Positions 8,180 to 17,452 of a stretch of DNA of 64,000 nucleotides are shown in pieces. The notes below the pieces were generated by a model. The model saw nothing but the letters and a program-made list of their open reading frames with translations. It was not told where the DNA came from and made no database searches. Origin of the DNA: Maridesulfovibrio hydrothermalis AM13 = DSM 14728 (lineage in GTDB: Bacteria > Desulfobacterota > Desulfovibrionia > Desulfovibrionales > Desulfovibrionaceae); contig NC_020055.1 in the NCBI RefSeq assembly GCF_000331025.1, forward strand, positions 2,016,370-2,080,369, given 5' to 3'. Position numbers and translations under genes: made by a program. Within the stretch, counting starts at the first letter, position 1. Each line of letters begins with the position of its first letter.

Positions 8180-9304
8180 TTATTTTCCGGTTGCCTCTTT
8201 GACCAGATTGCGGAATCTGGCGAAGAAATAACAGCTGTCACGAGGACCGGGTGCTGCTTCCGGATGGAATTGGATTGCTATAACAGGTTTTGATTTATGT
8301 GCAAATCCTTCCAGCGTATCATCGTTAAGGTTCTTGTGTGTTATTTTAAGATCGGAACACTCAGAAATGTCAACGCAAAATCCATGATTCTGTGAGGAAA
8401 TTTCGATTTTATCACTTTCCATGTCCATTACCGGATGGTTGCATCCGTGATGACCGAATTTCAACTTGAATGCTTTGCCGCCGAGAGCGAGTCCCAGAAT
8501 CTGATGACCGAGGCAAATCCCGGCTACCGGCATATCTTCGCAGAACGCTTTAGCGTTTTTAACGGCAAGGTCAAGCACTGCAGGGTCACCGGGGCCGTTG
8601 GAAAGGAATATTGCATCAGGGCTGAGCGCACGGATTTGCTCTTCTGAGTAACTTGAAGGTACGGAAAGCACCTCAAAACCTTCAGCATCAAGCAGGCGCA
8701 GGATGTTCCATTTTACGCCGTAGTCGACAAGAACAAGGCGGGGGCCTTTGCCTGACCACTCATATCCGTTTGAAACATCTACAGGCACCGGCTTGTTATC
8801 AGTCCATGCATAGCAGGTATCCGAGCTAACTTTGTCGGCCAGATTCCGGCCTTCCATAGTGGGCAGCTGCTTGGCTTTCTGAGTCAGCTTTGCAGGATCA
8901 AGCTCTTTGGTGGATATAATGCCGCGCATGGCTCCGTTAATGCGCAGATGACGGGTCAGCGCGCGGGTATCAATGCCTTCAATGCCCATAATACCTGCTT
9001 TTTTCAGATATTCAGGCAGGGACATGACAGACCGCCAGTTAGAAGGGTGCTTGCAGCATTCTTTGACAATGAACGCAGCAACGTGAATTTTTGCGGATTC
9101 GATGTCTTCTTCCGTTATCCCGTAGTTTCCGATCAGCGGGTAGGTCATACAGACCATCTGTCCGGTGTATGAGGGGTCGGTAAGGACTTCCTGATATCCG
9201 GTCATGCCGGTGTTGAAGATGGCTTCTCCGCCTGATTCGCCGGGACCGGTGAAGGATGTGCCTTCGAACCATGTACCGTCTTCAAGTGCCAGAATGGCTT
9301 TCAT
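8180..9304 (-). CDS. carA: Carbamoyl-phosphate synthase small (glutaminase) subunit
   Basis: A 374-residue protein that hydrolyses glutamine and passes ammonia to CarB for carbamoyl phosphate (arginine and pyrimidine synthesis). The N-terminal CarA domain ([13 protein letters not shown]) is followed by a class I glutamine amidotransferase domain. That domain has SNGPGDP, the nucleophile Cys in [16 protein letters not shown], and His-Glu in IQFHPEA. The ATG overlaps the kdsB stop by four bases (ATGA), so translation is coupled to kdsB. carB is not in the window. Confidence 0.96.
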   Translation of the reverse strand: MKAILALEDGTWFEGTSFTGPGESGGEAIFNTGMTGYQEVLTDPSYTGQMVCMTYPLIGNYGITEEDIESAKIHVAAFIVKECCKHPSNWRSVMSLPEYLKKAGIMGIEGIDTRALTRHLRINGAMRGIISTKELDPAKLTQKAKQLPTMEGRNLADKVSSDTCYAWTDNKPVPVDVSNGYEWSGKGPRLVLVDYGVKWNILRLLDAEGFEVLSVPSSYSEEQIRALSPDAIFLSNGPGDPAVLDLAVKNAKAFCEDMPVAGICLGHQILGLALGGKAFKLKFGHHGCNHPVMDMESDKIEISSQNHGFCVDISECSDLKITHKNLNDDTLEGFAHKSKPVIAIQFHPEAAPGPRDSCYFFARFRNLVKEATGK

Positions 9305-10044
9305 ATTTTCTCCCTCTCAAGAATCTTTATGGCTGTATCCAGGTCTTCAGGACGATCCACTCCGTGGCAGGAGTGTTCAGTAATGGTGACATGGATGGAT
9401 ATTTGGTTTTCCAGCAATCTGAGCTGTTCCAGCCGCTCTCTTTTTTCAAGCGGTGAAACCGGCAGGCCGGCAAATGTTTCAAGGGCTTCCATGCGGAAAC
9501 CGTATAGGCCGATATGTAATAGGTAATCCCCGTCTCCCTGATGGGAAAACGGAATGGGTGAACGGGAAAAATATAGTGCCCGGCTGTCTTTGGCAAGTGC
9601 CACTTTTACCCTGTCAGGGCTGACGGCCTCAGCTGCACTTATGGGGGAGGCAAGGGTTGTGACTCTTACGTTTCCATCTGCAAAAGGACTGATCAGCTCA
9701 GAGAGCATTTCCGGGGCCAGACATGGCTCATCACCCTGAATATTCACGACAACTGAGTCAGAAGGAAGTCCGAGCTTTCTAGCTGCTTCAAGGACTCTGT
9801 CCGTTCCGCTGGTGTGCGTGTCGGCAGTCATGACCGCGGGCACTCCGTGTTTCTCAGCTGCCTCCATGATGATGGAGCTGTCGGTTGCAAGAACGACTTT
9901 GTCCATTTCCGGGCATTTGCTGGCTCTGTTCCAGACATGCCAGAACATGGGTTTTCCGCAGATATCAGCCAGCGGCTTTCCGGGAAAGCGGCTGGAATCA
10001 TAGCGGGCCGGAATAATTCCGTAACAACCGTAAACAATGCTCAT
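9301..10044 (-). CDS. kdsB: 3-deoxy-manno-octulosonate cytidylyltransferase
   Basis: A 247-residue enzyme that activates Kdo to CMP-Kdo for lipopolysaccharide synthesis. The signature [17 protein letters not shown] is at residues ~9-25, with VLATDSS and VNIQGDEP following. The length is typical. It lies between waaA (32 bases upstream, encoding the transferase that uses CMP-Kdo) and carA (overlap). Confidence 0.95.
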   Translation of the reverse strand: MSIVYGCYGIIPARYDSSRFPGKPLADICGKPMFWHVWNRASKCPEMDKVVLATDSSIIMEAAEKHGVPAVMTADTHTSGTDRVLEAARKLGLPSDSVVVNIQGDEPCLAPEMLSELISPFADGNVRVTTLASPISAAEAVSPDRVKVALAKDSRALYFSRSPIPFSHQGDGDYLLHIGLYGFRMEALETFAGLPVSPLEKRERLEQLRLLENQISIHVTITEHSCHGVDRPEDLDTAIKILEREKI

Positions 10045-10076
10045 TTATTCAAGTCCTTAAAATATTGAGATTATTT

Positions 10077-11351
10077 TTATAAATTTCTCTTAATTGCATC
10101 ACACGCCGCTTCGGTCCCGCCGCGCATGTTTTCAAGATATTTCTCAAAATCTTTTTTAACCTTTTCAGGTTTGAAAGCCCGTTTGCTGACATCCAGCAGG
10201 GCTTTCAGTACGCTCTTCCAGTCCTTTTCCTGTCTGGCAAGTTTCTTTTCAAAAATTTCTTTTCCGACCCAGGTGAAGTTGGACCAGTAAGGTCCGATTA
10301 CCGGAGTAATACCGTAAGATAGCGGCTCCAGAAAGTTCTGTCCGCCGACAGGGGCAAGTGAGCCTCCTATAAATGCGGCTCTTGCCAGTGAAAAAGCGGA
10401 AAGCATTTCACCGAAAACATCCCATAGAATAACATATCCGAAAGGCGCGTTTGTTTTGATTTCAGAGCGCAGTACCCACGGCAGCCCTGCGTCATCGAGC
10501 ATTTTTTTCCATGCTTCAATTCTGTGCATGTGACGGGGAAAGAGGCCGATGACCGTTTTTGGCCTTTCTTTTTTAAGCCCTGCAGCCAGTTTCAGAACCT
10601 GTGATTCCTCTTCCTTGCGTATAGAGCCTAGGATGATGAACGGGGTTTTGGGTCTGAAAATAGATGAAAGCGGATTGGCAGTATAGGGAACTGCCGCTGC
10701 CGTGCCGGTTCCGTCAAATTTGACGTTAGGCATGGTGCTGATTTTATCTATTTCGAAAAGTGTTTTGAAACGGGTGGCGTCATCGTCGGAGATAGCAAGA
10801 ATCTCTTCAGGTGCTATGGACTTGAAGAAGCTGGGCACAGCCATATATCCGGCAAGGCTTTTTGTAGTCATTCTTGCGTTGATAATGATGACCTTGATTC
10901 CGAGATCTTTGCAGGCAGACAGGAAACCGGGCCAGATTTCAGTTTCGATCAGTACGACCAGTCTGGGCTTTACAGCGTTTAGTGCTTTTAAGGCCAGATC
11001 AGGGCTGTCAAAAGGAAAATATGTTGCAGCAGCGGATACGTTTCTGGTGTTGGGGCTTAGTCTGTAGGCTGTTCTCTCCAGCTCGGACAGTCCCTGAGAG
11101 GTGTTAGTGGTCAGTAGGAACTTTGTAGGCATATCCAGAGAAATGGTATCCATTATTCTGGTGACAATTTTTGATTCACCGGCTGAAGCGGCCTGAATCC
11201 AGACATCCGACTGCGGGGGCAGACTGTGCTTCAAGGTTCTGCGATCAAAGCCTTCTCTTAACCTTTCATTTTTTTTAAGAAAGGGAATGGCGGCTTTCCA
11301 ACCAAGGTTGTAAAGAAATGAGGCTGTCCTGAGCTTAAGGGATTTTGACAT
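10077..11351 (-). CDS. waaA: 3-deoxy-D-manno-octulosonic acid transferase
   Basis: A 424-residue GT-B transferase (KdtA/WaaA) that adds Kdo to lipid IVA at the inner membrane. It contains WIQAASAGES, the acceptor-side motif with the catalytic Glu region, and the C-terminal GGSLAPVGGQNFLEPL donor site. Its N-terminal helix (SFLYNLGWKAAIPFLKK) is less hydrophobic than in Escherichia coli. Whether it adds one or two Kdo residues cannot be told. It sits in the ddl-waaA-kdsB-carA transcription order. Confidence 0.93.
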   Translation of the reverse strand: MSKSLKLRTASFLYNLGWKAAIPFLKKNERLREGFDRRTLKHSLPPQSDVWIQAASAGESKIVTRIMDTISLDMPTKFLLTTNTSQGLSELERTAYRLSPNTRNVSAAATYFPFDSPDLALKALNAVKPRLVVLIETEIWPGFLSACKDLGIKVIIINARMTTKSLAGYMAVPSFFKSIAPEEILAISDDDATRFKTLFEIDKISTMPNVKFDGTGTAAAVPYTANPLSSIFRPKTPFIILGSIRKEEESQVLKLAAGLKKERPKTVIGLFPRHMHRIEAWKKMLDDAGLPWVLRSEIKTNAPFGYVILWDVFGEMLSAFSLARAAFIGGSLAPVGGQNFLEPLSYGITPVIGPYWSNFTWVGKEIFEKKLARQEKDWKSVLKALLDVSKRAFKPEKVKKDFEKYLENMRGGTEAACDAIKRNL

Positions 11352-11414
11352 GTGGTGGTCCTGACGTTTCCGTTCCTTGGTCAGCCTTGCAGGGCAGACC
11401 TGTTGAAAAAAAAG

Positions 11415-12323
11415 TTACTTCCGCTTGCTTTGGCCTAGTTCAATAAGCTTTGCAATGAGCGAGTTGAATGAATACCCGGCTGCTTTTGCTGCTCTTGGAA
11501 CCAGACTTGTCGGAGTCATGCCGGGAAGTGTGTTCACTTCCAGCAGGTAGGGTACTCCTTCAGAAATTATAAAATCAGCCCTGCTGTAGTCGCTGAGTCC
11601 TAATAATTTATGGACCTTTATGGCAATCTGCTGAATCTCTTCAGTCAGAGCTGCGTCTATGGGAGCGGGGCATATCTCTTCCGCCCCGTCAAGGGCGTAT
11701 TTGCTATGGTAATCAAAGAATTCAGCTTTTTCCGGAGGGGTAATAAGCACTAGCGGTAACGGTTTGCCGTCAAGTACTGCGCAGGTTACTTCTGTGCCTG
11801 TGATGTAATCTTCAACCAATGCGCTGTCTCCGAGGTTGAAAACCGTTTCAATTCCGGTTTTGAGTTCCTCGTCTGTGCGGGCAAGGGTCATACCCAGACT
11901 TGATCCGCCGGAGTTCGGTTTGATGAAAACCGGAGGGCTGAGCTTTTCTAGTCCTTTACAGCCTTCGGTCTCGCAGATCAGTTCCCAGGCGGGATTGCGG
12001 ATAGAATTTTTGTCAAAAATTATTTTTGCCGCGGCCTTATGGAGGGTCAGAAATGAACCTTCCGGCTCTGATCCTTGGTATGGGCAGTTGGTCTGGTTCA
12101 GTATGGCCTGAATCAACCCGTCTTCACCGGGCGAACCGTGAAGGTTGATAAAGGCAAAATCTGCATGTTCAGCACGGGTGAGAATATTCTCAAAATCTGT
12201 GGCAGGGTCCAAAAATTCAACTTCGTGACCAAGTTCAAGCAGGGCTTTATGGATACCTTCTGCTCCGCTTATGGACACTTCGCGTTCATCAGACCAGCCG
12301 CCCGCTATCAAAAGAACATGCAT
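11415..12323 (-). CDS. ddl: D-alanine--D-alanine ligase
   Basis: A 302-residue ATP-grasp enzyme making the D-Ala-D-Ala dipeptide for peptidoglycan. Family motifs seen are LIAGGWSDEREVSISGA at the N-terminus, INLHGSPGEDG, FIKPNSGGSSLGM (ATP binding), and LLEVNTLPGMTPTSLVP at the C-terminus. The substrate-defining Gly-Met region is normal, so resistance-type D-Ala-D-Lac activity is not suggested. The ATG lies inside the 3' end of the HD gene (35-base overlap). Confidence 0.95.
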   Translation of the reverse strand: MHVLLIAGGWSDEREVSISGAEGIHKALLELGHEVEFLDPATDFENILTRAEHADFAFINLHGSPGEDGLIQAILNQTNCPYQGSEPEGSFLTLHKAAAKIIFDKNSIRNPAWELICETEGCKGLEKLSPPVFIKPNSGGSSLGMTLARTDEELKTGIETVFNLGDSALVEDYITGTEVTCAVLDGKPLPLVLITPPEKAEFFDYHSKYALDGAEEICPAPIDAALTEEIQQIAIKVHKLLGLSDYSRADFIISEGVPYLLEVNTLPGMTPTSLVPRAAKAAGYSFNSLIAKLIELGQSKRK

Positions 12324-12948
12324 TCAGATCAACTCCGATAAGGTTGCCGAGCTGCTCTTCCAGAATAAGAGCCTGCTCGTATGTTTGGTGAATTCTTTGT
12401 TTGATTTTATCCGTTTTCCCGTATCTTACTTTCAGGTCACCGAATCTTTTTTCAAGGGAAGTCAAGCTGTCGTGCATAACGCGTTTATCGGCGTAGCTAA
12501 CAACAAGTGGAAGGAAATATTTGTCAGCCTCAGGCTTATAGGGCCAGAAAACATGATGAAGAACGCCCATTGCAATAACTGGATTTGAGGTAAGCTGCAT
12601 GGTCCATGCTGCGCCGAGCTGGCTGTGATTGCCGCCATGATGGATGCAGTAGCTTTTAGCTATATCATGCAGCAGTGCGGAGGCCTGAATGGTCGGTATA
12701 TTAACTGAAATGCCGGCCTGTTCAGCCATGATAGAAATTTGAACTGCAACTTTTGCAACAAGGGTGCTGTGGGCTTTGATGTTATTAAGCATTGCATAAT
12801 CGTCCCACCATGAAATACACTGAGCAGCTGTGGGAACTGTCCACGCCGGATTGATCTCCACCTGTGGCGGAGGAGGCAGGGCAGACTCCATAGGAGGGTA
12901 TCCGGGGGAAGGTTTTGCAGGAGATTTTATCACGTTGATTTTATTCAT
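12289..12948 (-). CDS. HD-domain (HDIG-like) phosphohydrolase
   Basis: A 219-residue protein. A Pro-rich N-terminus (residues ~8-36) precedes an HD domain. Metal ligands are in IKAHSTLVAKVA, ASALLHDIAKSYC (the HD pair) and SHSQLG-like NHSQLGAAWTM, with a later SYADKRV Asp. HD domains of this type hydrolyse phosphoesters of nucleotides; the substrate is not known. It is first in the minus-strand unit leading to ddl, and its 3' end overlaps ddl by 35 bases. Confidence 0.8.
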   Translation of the reverse strand: MNKINVIKSPAKPSPGYPPMESALPPPPQVEINPAWTVPTAAQCISWWDDYAMLNNIKAHSTLVAKVAVQISIMAEQAGISVNIPTIQASALLHDIAKSYCIHHGGNHSQLGAAWTMQLTSNPVIAMGVLHHVFWPYKPEADKYFLPLVVSYADKRVMHDSLTSLEKRFGDLKVRYGKTDKIKQRIHQTYEQALILEEQLGNLIGVDLNACSFDSGRLV

Positions 12949-13004
12949 AGAAAGTTATCGGAACCATTTATCGGCTGAATCTTCCTTTTGTTACCACTTT
13001 GCAC

Positions 13005-13048
13005 GAAAAAAGGCAAAGCCCTGAATTTAGCAGATTCGGGGCTTTGCT
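13005..13048 (-). terminator. Intrinsic terminator after the 93-residue gene
   Basis: Inverted repeat around 13011-13048 (AGCAAAGCCCCGAAT type on the minus strand) followed on that strand by a run of T. It separates the small gene at 13177-13458 from the HD-ddl unit. Confidence 0.75.
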
Positions 13049-13176
13049 ATGAAAAAATGCGTAATGGCAATCTTATATGAAAATCATTTTGCTGCAATCA
13101 ATTTAATACTCGTTTTTACTGTGCAGGGGTATTTGTCACAGGTAAATCAGTATGGCCTTATCAGCTCAAAAAAGTA

Positions 13177-13458
13177 TTAAATGTCTTCTTTTAAAAGCGG
13201 GTCGGAAAGAAGTGCCATGACCCGTGCCATGTCAAAGTCGTGAGCTTCGTTGATGGCATTTTCATGCGGGCTTGCCTCCATGGTCTGCTCAAGCAGCTTT
13301 TCCGGATCAGTCTCAGCGGATTTACGGCCGGATCTGATATTGCCGGAGATTGTGTCCAGTTTGGTTTCGCGGTTCACAGCAGGTGCTGACTGCGGTCTGG
13401 TGGTATTTTCATTTCTCAGATGAGAATTGACTGATTCGTTTCTAAAACTGATTTCCAT
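13177..13458 (-). CDS. Hypothetical small protein, probably largely disordered
   Basis: A 93-residue protein rich in Asn, Arg, Glu and Ser. It has a strong ribosome-binding site (AGGAGG, 7 bases from ATG) and a sigma-70-like promoter upstream (TTGACC-17-TAGATA on the minus strand near 13515-13545). Residues ~65-93 (HENAINEAHDFDMARVMALL..) may form a helix. I do not recognise the family. It is divergent from dsrC, with a 460-base gap, and has its own terminator, which supports a real monocistronic gene. Confidence 0.7.
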   Translation of the reverse strand: MEISFRNESVNSHLRNENTTRPQSAPAVNRETKLDTISGNIRSGRKSAETDPEKLLEQTMEASPHENAINEAHDFDMARVMALLSDPLLKEDI

Positions 13459-13778
13459 TTTGATTCCTCCTGATTTTATGTTTTCAGTAAATACAAGAAC
13501 TGTTCCTGCGATGTTTAATTTAATTATTTTATCTAGTTATCTACCCTGAGTAGGTCAAAAGTTCCTGCCTGTTTAAGGCTGAATCAGAATAAAGGTGTAA
13601 AAATCTGCCAGCAGAGGATTGAAAAGCTAATGATTTTAATCAGAAAGAGTTGGAATTTTATTTTTGCATGTTTATAACTTGGAGCGGGAAAAAGGGCTGT
13701 CGTAAGGGGGGATAAATATTAAATTGAATTTTTTTTTTACAAAACGTGAAAAAATGTGCAAAGTTGATAATATTTTTC

Positions 13779-13806
13779 TTGAAATTTTTTTGCCTAGGTT
13801 TTAATT
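13779..13806 (+). promoter_or_regulatory. Candidate sigma-70-type promoter of dsrC
   Basis: TTGAAA at 13779-13784 and TTAATT at 13801-13806 with 16-base spacing, in a very AT-rich stretch. It predicts a leader of about 105 bases before dsrC. Confidence 0.4.
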
Positions 13807-13832
13807 GGCACATTGGGTGAGTGAGAAATTAT

Positions 13833-13853
13833 CTCCGAAATCGGGTTTCGGAG
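13833..13853 (+). promoter_or_regulatory. Hairpin in the dsrC leader
   Basis: Perfect 8-bp stem CTCCGAAA/TTTCGGAG with loop TCGGG, close to the predicted 5' end of the dsrC mRNA and without a following T-run. A 5' stem-loop like this commonly stabilises an abundant mRNA; a regulatory role is possible. Confidence 0.5.
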
Positions 13854-13919
13854 TAGTCACTATATCCTGCTGTTAAAGCGGTTCGGCTGCTTTGCAATTA
13901 ATTTTTTAGGAGGTTTTAC

Positions 13920-14237
13920 ATGGCAATCGTAGAATTTCAGGGCAAAAGCTTTGATGTTGATGAAGACGGTTTTCTGCTTAAGTTTGAAGAATGGTGCCCC
14001 GAATGGGTTGACTTCTGTAAAGAAGGCGAAGGCATCAAAGAACTGAACGAAGAGCACCAGAAAGTTATCGATTTCTTGCAGGATTACTACAAGAAAAACG
14101 GTATTGCACCTATGGTTCGTATTCTTTCCAAAGTCACAGGTTTCAAACTGAAGCACATTTATGAGCTTTTCCCATCCGGTCCTGGTAAGGGAGCTTGTAA
14201 AATGGCTGGTCTGCCTAAGCCTACCGGCTGCGTTTAG
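13920..14237 (+). CDS. dsrC: DsrC, sulfur-carrier substrate of dissimilatory sulfite reductase
   Basis: A 105-residue DsrC/TusE family protein. The C-terminal arm carries two conserved Cys eleven residues apart (ACKMAGLPKPTGC-V). They form the trisulfide made by DsrAB from sulfite, which is later reduced by a membrane complex such as DsrMKJOP. Upstream are a strong AGGAGG at 13908-13913 and a leader hairpin; a terminator follows. As in other sulfate reducers, dsrC stands apart from dsrAB. It is the strongest marker of the metabolism of this organism. Confidence 0.97.
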   Translation: MAIVEFQGKSFDVDEDGFLLKFEEWCPEWVDFCKEGEGIKELNEEHQKVIDFLQDYYKKNGIAPMVRILSKVTGFKLKHIYELFPSGPGKGACKMAGLPKPTGCV

Positions 14238-14310
14238 TTTAGAAAGTAAATATCAGATTGTGAGTTGCGGAGCAGTCACGTTGGCTGTTTCGTTTTTGTT
14301 CCAAAGTCAG

Positions 14311-14344
14311 AAAAACCCCGGGCACTGTGTCCGGGGTTTTTTTT
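14311..14344 (+). terminator. Intrinsic terminator after dsrC
   Basis: Stem AAACCCCGG..CCGGGGTTT with a short loop, then a run of eight T. Typical of a strongly expressed single gene. The A-run on the other side would let it work for the minus strand too, but no minus-strand gene ends here. Confidence 0.9.
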
Positions 14345-14479
14345 ATGCTCCAACTGCTGACAAAGGCCCGATTGCTTCGTTGCTGCAATAAGACAGAATC
14401 ACACATACGTTTAAGTATGCTTTGATCCTGCCTTTTTTTTGCGCCTTGCACTCGAACTGTTTTTAACAGTCTGACTTTT

Positions 14480-15607
14480 TTATATGTTGTTCAGATCCTG
14501 CATAATAATATCTGCTGTTCTTTTGGCAACGCCCGGTTCTCCGATGAGCTTTCGCAGGTTTTTCAGTTCATCTTTTACTTTCTGTGCTGAATCTGGCTTT
14601 TCTATCCATTCTTTGATTTGCCCGTAAAAATTTTCGGCAGTAGCATTTTCCAGCAGGTATTCCGGTAGAATCAGCTTGTCAGGAATAAGGTTTGCGAGAC
14701 TGGCATATTTTAATTTTATGATCAGTTTTGCCAGAAATGCACTGAGCGGAGCCATTTTATAGGCGACCAGTGTAGGTGTTCCTATAAGGGCGCATTCGAG
14801 CGTGGCTGTGCCCGATGCAGCCATGATTAAACTTGAATTGCGCATTAATCTGTACCTGTTTTCAGGCTGGTTGATTGTAACCGGAATATGATCCGGCCAG
14901 AATTTGCGAAGCTTTTCTTCTTTTACACCCGGTGCGCGTGCTATGGAAAATTTCAGATGCGGGAAATCTGAGGCAAGCTTTTCAGCAGCTTTGGCAAATT
15001 CAGGCAGCAGGGATGATATTTCTTTGCTGCGGCTGCCCGGAAGAATCCCTATCAGGTCCGGGTCCGGCTCCATTGCGTCAAGCTCCGTTAGCGGAATGAG
15101 GTCCAGCAGTGGATGGCCTACATACTTAGCATCTACGCCGCGGTCTTTAAAAAACTGCTGCTCAAAGGGCAGTATGCAAAGAATTTTGCGGACGTATTTT
15201 TGTAAAAATTTTGCGCGTCCCTGTCTCCATGCCCAGATTTGGGGAGTAATATAATAATAGACCGGAATGCCGAGCTTGTGGGCAATTTTAACTAATCTGA
15301 AATTAAAGTCCGGGCAGTCGATCAGAATAATCGCTTTTGGACGTTCTTTTTTTAATATATCACCAATTTGTCCGAAAAGCCTCAGCAGTCTTGGCAGTTT
15401 AGGGAGTACTTCGGTCAGACCCATCAGCGAAATCAGTTGCATGGAATATCGGATGTCACAGCCGGCTTGTTCCATATCGGGGCCGCCCATACCTATTACT
15501 TTCAGGTCCGGGTCATGTTTCAGAAGTTGTTTTGCCAGCATTGCTCCGTGCATATCCCCTGAAGCCTCTCCGGCATTTATCCAGATGCTGTTATTTCTAT
15601 TGGTCAT
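14480..15607 (-). CDS. lpxB: Lipid-A-disaccharide synthase
   Basis: A 375-residue GT19 enzyme joining UDP-2,3-diacylglucosamine and lipid X. It contains INAGEASGDMHGA at the N-terminus, GIGGPDME-like GMGGPDMEQAG, GILPGSRSKEI and ASGTATLE. The start at 15607 (MTNRNNS) is chosen because GAGAAT precedes it at good spacing and the family begins just before the GEASGD loop; in-frame ATGs 12 and 60 bases upstream would add a non-conserved extension. No other lpx gene is adjacent. Confidence 0.92.
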   Translation of the reverse strand: MTNRNNSIWINAGEASGDMHGAMLAKQLLKHDPDLKVIGMGGPDMEQAGCDIRYSMQLISLMGLTEVLPKLPRLLRLFGQIGDILKKERPKAIILIDCPDFNFRLVKIAHKLGIPVYYYITPQIWAWRQGRAKFLQKYVRKILCILPFEQQFFKDRGVDAKYVGHPLLDLIPLTELDAMEPDPDLIGILPGSRSKEISSLLPEFAKAAEKLASDFPHLKFSIARAPGVKEEKLRKFWPDHIPVTINQPENRYRLMRNSSLIMAASGTATLECALIGTPTLVAYKMAPLSAFLAKLIIKLKYASLANLIPDKLILPEYLLENATAENFYGQIKEWIEKPDSAQKVKDELKNLRKLIGEPGVAKRTADIIMQDLNNI

Positions 15608-15821
15608 TTTTATTCTCATAATTAGGTTATAAAACAAGACAATACGTTTGCGTTCTTGAAAAAGCAATGGTGTAGAATGTCTGTATGTTGAGTCGCTAAA
15701 TAATAGTTAAGAATTGTAGTCTTTTGAGGTGAACTGCTTGCAATGATGAAGAATATAGTGTTAACAGCAGTATGGCTGATAAGGTTTTACTAATTAATAC
15801 TTAATTTATAAGGAGTGCCAA

Positions 15822-16082
15822 ATGGCTAAGAAGAACGTAAAAAAAATGATGGGCGTTCTGTCCGGGGTCTTTGCCCATACCGGTCACCTTTCTAAAGAAG
15901 AAGCCATGGAAATGGCAGGAATGGACAAGGCAGAATTCAAGGATGTGTATGACAAGGCTGCGAATGTAGTTAAAAAGCTTGAAAGCTATGATACTGCTGC
16001 TGAAAAATACGATAAATTTTCCGAGCATCTCTGGGAAGAGCTTCAGGAATATGTCAAGAAGTTCGGCCCATTTGGGGTTTAG
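15822..16082 (+). CDS. Small helical hypothetical protein
   Basis: An 86-residue, Lys/Glu-rich protein preceded by AAGGAG at 15810-15815 and followed by a strong terminator, so expression is likely. Residues ~23-75 look like two or three amphipathic helices. No Cys, no membrane segment and no known motif. It stands alone between lpxB (minus) and the hydrolase gene. I do not recognise a family. Confidence 0.75.
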   Translation: MAKKNVKKMMGVLSGVFAHTGHLSKEEAMEMAGMDKAEFKDVYDKAANVVKKLESYDTAAEKYDKFSEHLWEELQEYVKKFGPFGV

Positions 16083-16102
16083 TTATTTTATATAGTTAAA
16101 AA

Positions 16103-16133
16103 GGGGGAAGCTGCATGGCTTCCCCTTTTTTTT
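16103..16133 (+). terminator. Intrinsic terminator after the 86-residue gene
   Basis: Stem GGGGAAGC/GCTTCCCC with a six-base loop, followed by eight T. It closely resembles the terminator at 17376-17409. Confidence 0.9.
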
Positions 16134-16386
16134 GGGGTTGAAATGACTAAAATTTACCTCAAAAATATATTTTGGATCCTTCTTCTTTAAGGAGTCCTTA
16201 TACGGACACCGCGCTCAATGAGAGTTAAAATTTGTGTAAGGCATCCTTATTTTTAATTTATGTAGGATTAAACTAATAATACCTAAATCGTTTTGTGATT
16301 TTGCATTGACTACAACTATAAACATGAATATTTGCCCTTGTTAGATGTGAAATAAAAATTTCAATTACTATCAATGTGAGGCTGAA

Positions 16387-17322
16387 ATGCAAAATATGGA
16401 AAAACGTTCTTCTAAAGGATTCTACGAGACTTTATTCATAAAGTTAATCTTAAGCATTTTTATATCCATCTTCCTGCTTTCTGCTGACTATGGAGTGGCC
16501 GGAGCTGAAATTTGTTTGCCGCAAACAGCTATCTCAAAGGACGGTTCGGTTATCTCTTATGAGGTTTACGGGGAAGGTGAAACAACTCTTATCTTCGTGC
16601 ATGGTTGGAGTTGTGATAGCCGGTACTGGAGAGAGCAAGTGCCTTTTTTTTCGAAACAAAACAAAGTAGTGCTCGTTGATCTTGCTGGGCACGGACATTC
16701 CTCCGCAGAGCGAGTAAACTATACTATGAGATCATTTGGTGAAGATGTTAGAGCTGTGGTTGAAGCTATTGGCAGCACCAAAGTTATTTTAATTGGCCAT
16801 TCAATGGGGGGGGCGGTAATTGCTGAAACTGCACGATTGATTCCAGACAAGGTAATTGCTCTCATTGGGATCGATACATTTGATAATATTGAATATCCGC
16901 TGACTGAAGAAGAGAAAGACAAAATACTTGCCCCTCTTGAAAAGGATTTTCGCACTGGATGCAGCAATTTTGTTAATGGAATGATTTCAAATTCTACTGC
17001 GCAGTCTGTTCGGAGCTGGATCGTAACAGATATGTCTGCAGCTCCCTCTGCGGTCGCAATAAGTGCTAACCATGGATATTTTGACCAGTATATAACTGGG
17101 GAGGCAGCTGATATTTTTAAAGAAGTACGACAGCCGGTTTATTGTGTAAGTGGTGATTTGTGGCCAATCAATTATGAAGCAAATCGTCGACATATGAGTT
17201 CTTTTAACGCTAAGATATTAAAAGGGGCAGCTCACTTTTTAATGATCGCACGCCCCAAAGAATTTAACATGGCCTTAAATGAGACAATCATTAAAATCAT
17301 AAAAGATAGTAAGCAAAATTAG
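16387..17322 (+). CDS. Secreted alpha/beta hydrolase
   Basis: A 311-residue protein with an N-terminal basic region and hydrophobic segment (residues ~18-36) ending near an ADYGVAGAE cleavage-like site, so it is probably exported. The alpha/beta hydrolase fold is shown by FVHGWSCDSRYW (oxyanion loop), the nucleophile elbow IGHSMGGA, an acidic residue region near VSGDLWPIN and a C-terminal His in KGAAHFLMI. The substrate is unknown; the fold covers esterases, lipases and haloperoxidase-like enzymes. It is AT-rich compared with neighbours and bounded by two near-identical terminators. Confidence 0.85.
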   Translation: MQNMEKRSSKGFYETLFIKLILSIFISIFLLSADYGVAGAEICLPQTAISKDGSVISYEVYGEGETTLIFVHGWSCDSRYWREQVPFFSKQNKVVLVDLAGHGHSSAERVNYTMRSFGEDVRAVVEAIGSTKVILIGHSMGGAVIAETARLIPDKVIALIGIDTFDNIEYPLTEEEKDKILAPLEKDFRTGCSNFVNGMISNSTAQSVRSWIVTDMSAAPSAVAISANHGYFDQYITGEAADIFKEVRQPVYCVSGDLWPINYEANRRHMSSFNAKILKGAAHFLMIARPKEFNMALNETIIKIIKDSKQN

Positions 17323-17375
17323 TACTTTTTCTAACTGTTGGTTCACCTTTAAAAAAACTACAGATGTAAGAATAA

Positions 17376-17409
17376 AAAAAGGGGGAGCCATGCGGCTTCC
17401 CCTTTTTTT
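17376..17409. terminator. Bidirectional terminator between hydrolase and ligase genes
   Basis: Stem GGGGGAGCC/GGCTTCCCC with a four-base loop, A-run on the left and T-run on the right. It can therefore end both the plus-strand hydrolase gene and the minus-strand ligase gene. Confidence 0.88.
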
Positions 17410-17452
17410 GGAATCATACTCATCTGATTAAAATAGACACGCTAAAAAGTGT

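Noticed and set aside
15736-15752. TTGCA with an upstream GG before the 86-residue gene as a sigma-54 promoter
   Set aside because: The -24 element matches only in the GG dinucleotide; too weak compared with the three accepted regions.
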